Below are positions 1 to 6,145 of a stretch of DNA of 64,000 nt, one piece after another. The DNA is from Candidatus Phelpsiimicrobium noxiivivens (lineage in GTDB: Bacteria; Omnitrophota; Gorgyraeia; Velamenicoccales; Velamenicoccaceae): assembly GCA_001873995.1 (NCBI GenBank), contig MNVR01000011.1, positions 1 to 64,000 of the forward strand. The letters are read 5' to 3'. Under the pieces are notes generated by a model that saw nothing but the letters and a program-made list of their open reading frames with translations, did no database searches and was not told where the DNA came from. The translations under genes were made by a program, and so were the position numbers. Positions within the stretch are counted from its first letter, which is position 1. Every line of letters starts with the position of its first letter.

Positions 1-27
1 CCGCCCCACTGCTCGAAGAAAAAGAAA

Positions 28-60
28 TAGGCAGAACCACTGAGACAGCAGTTCTGCCTA
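28..60 (-). terminator. Intrinsic terminator of the tRNA-Asn gene
   Basis: A perfect 10-bp inverted repeat, TAGGCAGAAC (28-37) and GTTCTGCCTA (51-60), lies 11 bases downstream of the tRNA CCA end when read on the minus strand. The minus-strand arm is followed by a T-rich run (TTTCTTTTTCTT), the usual form of a rho-independent terminator. It closes a one-gene tRNA transcription unit. Confidence 0.8.
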
Positions 61-70
61 TGTTACAAAT

Positions 71-460
71 TGGCTCCCCCCGGAAGACTCGAACTTCCGA
101 CCTGGTGGTTACAAGCGACCCGAAATTACTTTCGGACTTGGACTATATCATTGCCTTAGGTTTACACCTTTAGGCAGCAGGTGCATAGTCTCTGAACCTT
201 CCCTGATAGAAGTACCCAAAAAATGAACCTCTGTTTTCAGGGTGCGGCTGCTGATTACCCTCGTCTTTACGTTTGGGCTTCCAGCAATTCTCCTGCTGTT
301 TCAACTCCGGTTTCCCGGAGAAGCTGCCACATTAACTCCGTGTTCTAAGCGGCAGTCGGATTTCTCTCTAATAGTTCGAAATCCTTTGTGCCAGAACTCG
401 GAGTCAATTCGCCTTTGGCGAATTGACAGCCACTCGCTCTACCAGCTGAGCTAGGGGGGA
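71..460 (-). tRNA. tRNA-Asn(GUU), split by a group I intron
   Basis: Read on the minus strand, the 5' exon is 460-426 and the 3' exon is 111-71. Joined, they give a full cloverleaf. The acceptor TCCCCCC pairs with GGGGGGA. The D stem is GCTC/GAGC, and the anticodon loop CTGTTAA carries anticodon GTT. The T arm is GGAAG/CTTCC around TTCGAGT. The discriminator is G73 and CCA is encoded. U1-A72, G73 and the GGCTGTTAACC anticodon arm match bacterial tRNA-Asn as I know it from E. coli and Bacillus. One flaw is an A27-C43 mismatch at the base of the anticodon stem. The exons are interrupted between anticodon positions 35 and 36. Splicing is inferred, not shown. Confidence 0.92.
112..425 (-). other. 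Group I intron in tRNA-Asn, no homing endonuclease gene
   Basis: This 314-nt insert ends in G (position 112) and follows a U in the 5' exon, as group I introns do. On the minus strand the core elements appear in order: P (GAATTGCTGG, about 281-290), Q (TAATCAGCAGCC, 246-257), R (GTTCAGAGACTA, about 186-197) and S (ATATAGTCC, 140-148). R and S can form P7 and P/Q can form P4. Hairpins suited to P2 (GGATTTC/GAAATCC), P8 (TGCCT/AGGCA) and P9 (CCGAAA/TTTCGG) are also present. The size and the R/S consensus suggest the small tRNA-intron class (IC3-like). No LAGLIDADG or other endonuclease reading frame fits inside, so it cannot be self-mobile by homing. Confidence 0.9.
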
Positions 461-494
461 ATGAATTTTTAAAAGAACAGAACCAGATGCGATA

Positions 495-523
495 ATTATA
501 GGTAAAAACACTTTTTTCGTCAA
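495..523 (-). promoter_or_regulatory. Sigma70-type promoter of tRNA-Asn
   Basis: On the minus strand, TTGACG (523-518) is followed by a 17-nt spacer and a perfect TATAAT (500-495). The predicted start is near 488, about 28 nt before the mature tRNA 5' end at 460. Box quality and spacing are near consensus, as expected of a stable-RNA promoter. Confidence 0.85.
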
Positions 524-545
524 GTTAAATGCTATTGTTCAGGTA

Positions 546-574
546 TTGCTTGATTTAAGGCTCTATAGTATAAT
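546..574 (+). promoter_or_regulatory. Promoter of the DUF5674 gene, probably leaderless
   Basis: TTGCTT (546-551), a 17-nt spacer and TATAAT (569-574) precede the ATG at 582 by only 7 nt. Transcription would therefore start at or next to the start codon. No Shine-Dalgarno sequence is present between the -10 box and the ATG, so the mRNA is probably leaderless. Confidence 0.65.
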
Positions 575-581
575 AAATTAG

Positions 582-920
582 ATGAAAATAATAAATGGGG
601 TTTTATCAATAGCTGAACTTAATAAAATGTTAGCTAGGTTCGGTGACTTGGTCAAAGTTGTAGTTGATGTGGATAGAGAGCTCATTGCCATTGATGCTGA
701 ACTTCATTCTGATCTGGAAGCGCTGCTTTTGGAAAATGGTTCAAAACAGGCAAGCCTTTGGGGGATAAATCTTTATCCGGAAATGTCGGGCAAGGAATTT
801 ATTGAATTTGATTCTATGATAAATATGCGTCCATCGGCTGGTAACAGGAGCCGCGGCGTGGAGAGTAAAGAGACGCGCGAGAAGATCATAGCGGTCGTTA
901 CAAAAAGGGTCAAGCGATGA
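582..920 (+). CDS. DUF5674 family protein
   Basis: A 112-residue soluble protein. The segment around residues 38-95 (AELHSDLEALLLENGS, WGINLYP, FIEFDSMINMRPS, GNRSRGVES) matches my memory of the DUF5674 family, which is small, common in candidate phyla and of unknown function. There is no signal peptide or membrane segment. The start follows a TATAAT box with no ribosome site, so translation is probably leaderless. It overlaps the next gene by an ATGA junction, which implies translational coupling. The two-gene arrangement recalls a compact accessory module, possibly toxin-antitoxin-like, but nothing in the sequence proves that. Family assignment is fairly sure; the role is unknown. Confidence 0.8.
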   Translation: MKIINGVLSIAELNKMLARFGDLVKVVVDVDRELIAIDAELHSDLEALLLENGSKQASLWGINLYPEMSGKEFIEFDSMINMRPSAGNRSRGVESKETREKIIAVVTKRVKR

Positions 921-1249
921 GTTATCAACATAAAGAGCTTGCCGCGGGCCGCTGGAAAGGCTTGTCATTAGTAGAGCAAATGGCGAATATAGGAAGTGAA
1001 GTGGAACGCGCGTTAAACTGGCAGGCTAAGAAAAATCCAGGTTATACTCAAAAGGCGTTTGAGCGGGCTATTGAGTTGATAGATTTGAGCTTAGATGATC
1101 CAGGAAGTTTTGCTCGCTTTAAAGAGTTCGCGCGCGTAAGAGAAGCTATTGTGGATTATTTTTTTGGTGTAAACCAGTTTAAGTCTACTGAAAGCTCCTG
1201 GCGGGATTATTTTTCACATTTTACATATGCCGCGCGCAAAGATCATTAA
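917..1249 (+). CDS. Conserved hypothetical partner of DUF5674
   Basis: A 110-residue protein, predicted mostly alpha-helical and soluble. Recognisable stretches are ELAAGRWKGLSLVEQMANIG, VERALNWQAKKN and a C-terminal YFSHFTYAARKDH. I do not assign it a named domain. I recall similar small proteins encoded next to DUF5674 genes, so the pair is probably a conserved unit. The ATG sits in the ATGA overlap with the upstream stop, giving tight coupling and near-equal expression. Function is unknown. A regulator or antitoxin of its neighbour is one possibility, without direct support. Confidence 0.75.
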   Translation: MSYQHKELAAGRWKGLSLVEQMANIGSEVERALNWQAKKNPGYTQKAFERAIELIDLSLDDPGSFARFKEFARVREAIVDYFFGVNQFKSTESSWRDYFSHFTYAARKDH

Positions 1250-1291
1250 TATGCTTAGTCAATCATAGGTAGATTAAAACAAGGGGGATAC

Positions 1292-1681
1292 ATGTTTAGA
1301 AGGATAGGGATTTTGTTTTTTTCGGGGTTGTTCTTGTTGAATATTTGCGGCTGTGTCGCAGTCTTAGCCGGAGCCGCCGGAGGAGCGGGAACGTCGGTCT
1401 GGCTTTCGGGGAAAATGTCTCAGGATATGAACGCGTCTTTTGATAAGACTATCAGGGCCGCCAGGTCGGCTTTAAAGTCAATGAAGCTGGAGGTCTCAAA
1501 GGAGACAGTGGAAAAAGAAGTAGCGCAGATAATGAGCAAATATACTGATGGTAAGACTATATGGATAGATATACGCCCTATTACTGAGAAAAGCTCAAGG
1601 GTTGATGTGCGCGTAGGAGCTGTCAACGGAGACAAAGAAGCCTCTGATGATATTTTAAAGAGGATACAGAAATACCTTTAG
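1292..1681 (+). CDS. Small lipoprotein, DUF3568-like
   Basis: A 129-residue exported lipoprotein. The N terminus has basic residues, a hydrophobic stretch (residues 7-18) and a lipobox-like ICGC with candidate lipid-bearing Cys21. Gly/Ala-rich residues then lead into a small alpha/beta domain. The pattern of helix, ...SKYTDGKTIWIDIRPI... and a closing helix DDILKRIQKYL resembles DUF3568-type envelope lipoproteins. A GGGGG ribosome site lies 8 nt before the ATG. It precedes the PIG-L gene on the same strand. A related small lipoprotein lies at 25481. Attachment to the outer membrane by the Lol system is inferred. Confidence 0.75.
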   Translation: MFRRIGILFFSGLFLLNICGCVAVLAGAAGGAGTSVWLSGKMSQDMNASFDKTIRAARSALKSMKLEVSKETVEKEVAQIMSKYTDGKTIWIDIRPITEKSSRVDVRVGAVNGDKEASDDILKRIQKYL

Positions 1682-1717
1682 AGTCCAGGGACTATTCAGT
1701 TTTTTTAATTGGAATAG

Positions 1718-3019
1718 ATGAAATATTGCAGAGTGATCCCTTTTTTTGCAGCCGCGCTATTTTTTTTATCCTCCACAAGTTTTTCCAAAGAGATAGAGCC
1801 TTTCAGCGGATTCAAAAATAATGACAGGGTCCTTATCTTAGCGCCGCATCCGGATGATGAGGCCATCGGCACGGCAGGCGCTATCCTTGAGGCAATGAAA
1901 TTAAAACTTCCAGTAAGAATAGTTTATTTTACTTACGGAGATAGCAACGAACCTGCTTTTATAGTGTATGAAAAACGGATCGTTTTTAAGAAAAAGGCCT
2001 TTGTTAATTTAGGCGAGGTCCGGCGTAAAGAATCCACAAATGCAATGAAATTTTTAGGGTTAAAGGAAAAGAACCTTATTTTTTTGGGTTATCCTGATTT
2101 TGGAACGATGCAGATATTTACGAAATACTGGGATGCAAAAAAGCCTTACAAAGGTATGTTTACGCGCGTTACAAGAGTGCCTTATCCTGACGCGCTTTCG
2201 CCAGGCGCTCCTTATGTAGGAGAAAGTATCTTAAAGGATATAGAAAAAGTTATTACGGATTTTAAACCCACAAAGATATTTGTTTCGCATCCGGTAGACG
2301 TTAACCGCGACCACCGCGCCCTTAATCTGTTTTTGCGCGTAGCCCTATGGGATCTGGAGGGCAAGATACAGGAGCCTGAGGTTATCCCTTATCTTGTGCA
2401 TGTGGTGCGCTGGCCGATGCCTCGCGGGTTTCATCCCGAAGTTGCGTTAGGCCCGCCTAAAGAATTAAAAGACTCTAGCGCAGCCTGGTGGCGTCTTGAC
2501 TTAAGCGCGGGCCAGATAGCTAAAAAGAAAAAGGCGATATCGTTTTTCAAGAGCCAGATAGAATACGCGCCGTCATATTTGTATACATTCGTAAGGAAAA
2601 ATGAGCTTTATGGCGACTATCCTGTTATAAGTATAAAAAGTAACGATAGTATGGCGGGAATAGACAAGTTAGGCTACGCGCTAAAAGACGGTTTTTTGCT
2701 GATTAAGCTTGACCTGAAGAGAAAGATAGATGAATATTTCGGGGTATCTATTTTTTTGTTTGGTTATAGCAAGGTAAAAGATTTCGCGCTTATGCCGAAA
2801 ATAAATATCACCATAGGCACGAGGGGTTTGAAGGTGGTGGATAAAACAAAGAGGTTACGAATGCAAGACGTGAAAGCCGCTTTTAAAGGCCGTTCTTTGG
2901 TGCTGAAGGTCCCGCTGTATCTTTTAGGCAATCCGGGCCGTATACTCGCGACAGCAAGGACAAGCGCGAAAGATCTGACGCTTGATGATACCGCGTTACG
3001 CGTTATTGAGCTAAACTAA
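1718..3019 (+). CDS. Exported PIG-L/LmbE-family deacetylase
   Basis: A 433-residue protein with a signal peptide (residues 1-23). The zinc-binding motif APHPDDEAIG lies at residues 42-51, and the second metal/catalytic motif HPVDVNRDH near residue 190. These are the hallmarks of the PIG-L (LmbE) fold, whose members remove acetyl groups from GlcNAc-containing substrates. The catalytic domain spans about residues 35-270. The remaining ~160 residues look like a beta-rich accessory domain, as in some secreted PIG-L proteins. The likely substrate is an envelope or extracellular N-acetyl sugar; this is inferred. It converges with the minus-strand pilin operon, with only 10 bp between the stops. Confidence 0.88.
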   Translation: MKYCRVIPFFAAALFFLSSTSFSKEIEPFSGFKNNDRVLILAPHPDDEAIGTAGAILEAMKLKLPVRIVYFTYGDSNEPAFIVYEKRIVFKKKAFVNLGEVRRKESTNAMKFLGLKEKNLIFLGYPDFGTMQIFTKYWDAKKPYKGMFTRVTRVPYPDALSPGAPYVGESILKDIEKVITDFKPTKIFVSHPVDVNRDHRALNLFLRVALWDLEGKIQEPEVIPYLVHVVRWPMPRGFHPEVALGPPKELKDSSAAWWRLDLSAGQIAKKKKAISFFKSQIEYAPSYLYTFVRKNELYGDYPVISIKSNDSMAGIDKLGYALKDGFLLIKLDLKRKIDEYFGVSIFLFGYSKVKDFALMPKINITIGTRGLKVVDKTKRLRMQDVKAAFKGRSLVLKVPLYLLGNPGRILATARTSAKDLTLDDTALRVIELN

Positions 3020-3029
3020 GTTATTTAGT

Positions 3030-4670
3030 TCAGCCCAGATCGCTCCACCAGGCAATGCGTTGGGCTTCCACGGCCCATGGAGTAAAAGGCGGAAGGTTGG
3101 CAGGGTCATTAAAAGCAGTATTATAAGCCCAGATGCGGTTGGGCGCCGTATATTGCGGGTTACCGTATGTCCAGCCGCCGTTCGCCACGGAACTATTCCA
3201 TAAAGCTACAAAAGATCCCTTTATAGTCAGGTTCCTTCCGGTCCAATTTTCATGGAGCCGCGGATAGTTTTCAAGGCCTCCGTTATAATTGCCGGTTGTA
3301 GTGTTGTCTATTCCAGCGACAAAAGCGCTGTTGAACGTTGTAGCAGTGGCCGGCCTTGAACTTAAACTGCTTGTGCTGTTCGTGTCGTTCCAGTTATTTG
3401 AGAGAAGATTGAGAGAATCCGCGATTATGCTTGTAGGTTGTTCGCTGACAGTGTTATAGTCGCCCTTTACATACACAGGGTCATTGGAGACTACTGTTAA
3501 CCCTCCCGCGCGCGCGATCTCGCTGCCGTTAATGAGTTTGATGCCGGGTTCCTGGATGCCGGATATGTCGTTGCGCGTGGCGTATAACAGGCCGTTATCT
3601 GGCATATTATTAGGGCATGAGCCCGCGCCGCATGTTCCGGTTTTGCCTGCCAGCTTGTTTAAGTCCAGCGTTGTCATTTTAATAAATTTGCCTTCGCGGT
3701 TACTATAAAAAGATGATGTGGTTGTGGCTATTGTCCCTGTGGGATAGTCTGTGCCTTCTACCAGAGCTGTGCCGCCTTTATAAATAATATTATTTACGAC
3801 GCTGACATTGGCTTGAGTAGCGTAGTAGCCGCCTGGCTGGATGGAACCGACAGCGGGCGCCGTCAATCGCGTCACTCCGTGAACAGAACTTTGCACTGTT
3901 CCTTTCCAGCGTGTTGTGGAGTCTGTGGGCCACGTTGGCGAGGAGCTGTCCAGGCCGTCCATATTGGCAAATGTGGGTGGGCCTCCTTGATCAATGCGTA
4001 TTGAAACCGTTCCTGCGGGCGGGCCAGACGCGTCTTTTCTTTTGTTAAATATATCGCCAGCGGAATGCAGGTATGTTGAATCAACGGTAAGTGTGTTGCC
4101 TGATGAATCCATGTAGATGTCCTGGTTGGAGTGGATGCGGCCTGTAATTGTCATATTGGGGCCTGGCAGCATCTCAAGGTCTTGATCGTAAAAGACAGCG
4201 TGTTGAAAGGTAGGGATGAGCCGCCTGGCTATTATCTGGTGTACTGTGATGATTATAGAACTATTTTGAGGATGAGTCGCTGTTGAGATAACTTCATAGT
4301 TTGCCGCGTATATATTAGTGCTTCCTTCAACTATGAGCCTGTCAGCTGCTTCTAGGCGTGTTATGGTAGTATCCACTGTGGTGTTCCCAAAAGTAGTGAA
4401 TATGGTAGTTACGTTATAAGTGGCGATGTTTGACGGTATTACAAAATTAGCTACTGCCGAGCTAAAGGCTGATATGGCGTATTCGTTTGCTCCTTCAGCC
4501 ATGTAGAAGGCCTGGGCTGTCAGCTGATCGCGTTCGGTGATACCTTTTTCGGATATGGCCTTGGTCCATAGGCCTGCTGAATAGACCAGGAGGACTAATA
4601 TGACGATGTAGGATAATATCAGGGCCTGGCCTTTTTTATTTGTTTTACGCGCTTGACGTGGTTTACTCAT
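3030..4670 (-). CDS. PilX-like minor pilin / pseudopilin-associated protein
   Basis: A 546-residue protein. Its N terminus has a charged leader, then GQALILSYIVILVLL, a hydrophobic helix at residues 14-33. Next comes a PilX-like LTAQAFYMAEGANEYAI segment, where the AEGA-type motif follows the helix. The large Thr/Ser/Asn-rich remainder is predicted beta-rich and surface-exposed. The classic prepilin cleavage Glu at +5 is missing; a Gln-Ala-Leu pattern replaces it, as in PilX-type proteins. It is the last gene of a three-gene operon with pilW- and pilV-like genes (gap of 2 bp). A probable role is in the tip complex of a type IV pilus or type II secretion pseudopilus. The core pilus genes are not in the window. 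Confidence 0.72.
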   Translation of the reverse strand: MSKPRQARKTNKKGQALILSYIVILVLLVYSAGLWTKAISEKGITERDQLTAQAFYMAEGANEYAISAFSSAVANFVIPSNIATYNVTTIFTTFGNTTVDTTITRLEAADRLIVEGSTNIYAANYEVISTATHPQNSSIIITVHQIIARRLIPTFQHAVFYDQDLEMLPGPNMTITGRIHSNQDIYMDSSGNTLTVDSTYLHSAGDIFNKRKDASGPPAGTVSIRIDQGGPPTFANMDGLDSSSPTWPTDSTTRWKGTVQSSVHGVTRLTAPAVGSIQPGGYYATQANVSVVNNIIYKGGTALVEGTDYPTGTIATTTSSFYSNREGKFIKMTTLDLNKLAGKTGTCGAGSCPNNMPDNGLLYATRNDISGIQEPGIKLINGSEIARAGGLTVVSNDPVYVKGDYNTVSEQPTSIIADSLNLLSNNWNDTNSTSSLSSRPATATTFNSAFVAGIDNTTTGNYNGGLENYPRLHENWTGRNLTIKGSFVALWNSSVANGGWTYGNPQYTAPNRIWAYNTAFNDPANLPPFTPWAVEAQRIAWWSDLG

Positions 4671-4672
4671 TA

Positions 4673-5371
4673 TTAATTCCTTAGTTTAATGACGGATGAA
4701 AGAGTCGTGGAGATATTGCGTTGGCGCGGCGTTGTCTTGGCAAGCGTCAAGAGCACTTTTAGCTCATTAAGATAGAGAGAGCCATTAATGGAATTATCTA
4801 TGAACTGGATGTTTGTCACATCGTTGGCCATTGTCCTGTTGCCTGTTGGGTCTATTATTTCTAAGCGTTTTACCTGTTTTGTAGCAGAGTCAAATACATA
4901 CTGTATTGTGTTATTCATATCCCAGGCTATTGTGTCATTGGCTGCATCCGTGACAACAGAATTGTTTGCTACCTGAGGTAAATAAAAAGTAATATTGTTA
5001 TTGTTAGGGACAGCTGTGATGATGAGGTTAGGTGAAGGCGTTTGAAGGGATGTCCTCGTAGTCTTTCTCAACTCAGAGACTACCGCGGAGATCACCTGGC
5101 GGCCTTGGGCTTTAAGGTCTGTTTGGTAGCGTTTTATTTCCCATATATCGCTCCCGGCCGCGTAGATGGAATATATGATAGCGATGACTACGGTCGTCAG
5201 AACCGAGGCGATCAAGATCTCTATCAAGGTCAGGCCTGAAAGATCTTTTGTACCCCGCGGCCTAAAACCGCACCCTAAAGGGTGCGGATGATTGTGGCCG
5301 CTTGGGTATTCCGCTTTAAAGGAACCCAGGGCTTTAGCCCGGGTGGGCTTCATTTTTCTTAAAGGTTTCAT
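4673..5371 (-). CDS. PilW-like minor pilin with a repeat-derived N-terminal extension
   Basis: A 232-residue protein with a type III prepilin signal, SG/LTLIEILIAS, at residues 45-56. Cleavage would fall after Gly46, putting Glu51 at +5. The hydrophobic helix and length fit PilW/PulJ-type minor pilins. The leader before the cleavage site is 46 residues, far longer than the usual 5-10, because a ~100-bp palindromic repeat (5251-5353) lies in frame between the annotated start and the pilin core. No later ATG precedes the signal. The gene overlaps the pilV-like stop at 5371 by one base. PilD-type peptidases tolerate variable leaders, so the protein may still be processed. Confidence 0.8.
   Translation of the reverse strand: MKPLRKMKPTRAKALGSFKAEYPSGHNHPHPLGCGFRPRGTKDLSGLTLIEILIASVLTTVVIAIIYSIYAAGSDIWEIKRYQTDLKAQGRQVISAVVSELRKTTRTSLQTPSPNLIITAVPNNNNITFYLPQVANNSVVTDAANDTIAWDMNNTIQYVFDSATKQVKRLEIIDPTGNRTMANDVTNIQFIDNSINGSLYLNELKVLLTLAKTTPRQRNISTTLSSVIKLRN
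5251..5353 (+). repeat. Dispersed palindromic repeat, copy 1 (inside pilW-like gene)
   Basis: This ~103-bp element starts TACCCCGCGGCCTAAAACC and ends GGGTGGGCTTCAT. It contains nested palindromes: CCGCACCC/GGGTGCGG, the pair CGGCC/GGCCG, and GGGCTTTAGCCC. A near-identical copy in the same orientation lies at 15842-15943, and a shortened one at 58469-58505. All three touch coding sequence. Confidence 0.85.
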
Positions 5372-5781
5372 TATCTTGTCCTGAAGGTTGATATAGTCGT
5401 ATTAAAAGCACGTCCTTTTTTATCCTGCCAGTTAGCCAAGACCAGTATTTCTAAAGGGTCTGTGTTGGGATTGGCATAGGAGACGATCATGTGTTCATTC
5501 TTTAGATTATAACCGCCTACTATCGCGGTGTATGGGTTTGTGACAGGGCCGTCTGTTGTGCCATTAGTGAACCTTGTTGTTATGGCGTCAAAGGGTGTGG
5601 CACGGATCTTTTCCATCATGTTTTTGAGGTCGCTTGTGGCCTGTGACCTGTCTTGCGCTATGTCTAAGAGGTCTATTATGGCCCCCAGGCTGCTCAGAAG
5701 GACGCCAAGCGCTACGGAAAAGATGAGCGTGGCAATAAGGACTTCAACGAGGGTCATCCCGTTCTTTTTATATGTCTTCAT
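5371..5781 (-). CDS. PilV-like minor pilin (type IV prepilin)
   Basis: A 136-residue protein with a short basic leader, then G/MTLVEVLIATLIFSVALG. This is a canonical prepilin site with Glu at +5 and an N-terminal hydrophobic helix. The remaining domain (~100 residues) is in the size range of PilV/PulI minor pilins. It is first in the minus-strand minor-pilin operon. A TGATATAAT extended -10 box lies about 20 nt upstream on the minus strand. Its product would be inserted in the inner membrane and assembled with the PilW- and PilX-like proteins. Confidence 0.82.
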   Translation of the reverse strand: MKTYKKNGMTLVEVLIATLIFSVALGVLLSSLGAIIDLLDIAQDRSQATSDLKNMMEKIRATPFDAITTRFTNGTTDGPVTNPYTAIVGGYNLKNEHMIVSYANPNTDPLEILVLANWQDKKGRAFNTTISTFRTR

Positions 5782-5799
5782 TTTTTTTACCCATGGGCA

Positions 5800-5808
5800 A
5801 TTATATCA
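5800..5808 (-). promoter_or_regulatory. Extended -10 promoter of the minor-pilin operon
   Basis: On the minus strand the sequence TGATATAAT (5808-5800) is a TGn-extended -10 element. A predicted start near 5793 gives a leader of about 12 nt to the ATG at 5781. No good -35 box is seen at 17 nt, which is common for extended -10 promoters. Confidence 0.5.
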
Positions 5809-5823
5809 TAATGTCCTGATTAT

Positions 5824-6119
5824 ACTAATAAAATCTGTTTGCGCGTTGGGGTTGTCAACGAGATCGCCCTCGCCCCTCCCCGAGGCCCCATTTAAGGAAC
5901 CCTCCCGTGGTTCCCCCGTCACGCCTGCCAAGCTTCGCTTGGCGAAGCGTGACGGTTCCCCTTCCGCTACGGGGGTTTTCAGGCGACCATCGTCGCCGAC
6001 CCTACCAATATTTACCTATGGTAAGGCCTTTGATAAGGCGATGCAAGCCTCTGTTTAAGCAAAAAATTTCGTTTGCGAACAGAGGCTTGCATCGCTACTA
6101 ATAAAATCTGTTTGCGCGT
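5824..6119. repeat. Gene-free insert bounded by 23-bp direct repeats
   Basis: A 23-bp sequence starting ACTAATAAAATC and ending TTTGCGCGT occurs at 5824-5846 and again, identically, at 6097-6119. The 250 bp between hold several strong hairpins: CGTCACGC (5917-5924) with GCGTGACG (5947-5954), and an 18-bp perfect inverted repeat GCGATGCAAGCCTCTGTT (6038-6055) with its complement at 6078-6095. No credible gene is present; the open frames are low-complexity. The whole 5782-6145 spacer between the divergent pilin and addA operons consists of this plus promoters. Confidence 0.85.
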
Positions 6120-6133
6120 GGACTAATTGTGTT

Positions 6134-6139
6134 TATAAT
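6134..6139 (+). promoter_or_regulatory. -10 box of the addAB operon, probably leaderless
   Basis: TATAAT at 6134-6139 ends 6 nt before the ATG at 6146. The sequence 17 nt upstream (TTTGCG, 6111-6116) is a poor -35 and lies in the right-hand 23-bp direct repeat. The predicted transcription start is at or beside the start codon, so the mRNA would be leaderless. Confidence 0.5.
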
Positions 6140-6145
6140 CGTTAA

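Noticed and set aside
242-454. 70-residue open frame on the + strand
   Set aside because: It runs antisense through the tRNA-Asn intron and exon; no ribosome site and no family resemblance.
112-460. Reading the split tRNA as tRNA-Thr(UGU) using a different splice point
   Set aside because: That choice gives an intron not ending in G, and U1-A72 with G73 and the anticodon-arm sequence GGCTGTTAACC fit Asn, not Thr.
5528-6101. Open frames across the pilin-addA spacer
   Set aside because: They are the reverse strand of the PilV gene and repeat sequence; low-complexity, Pro/Arg-rich products.
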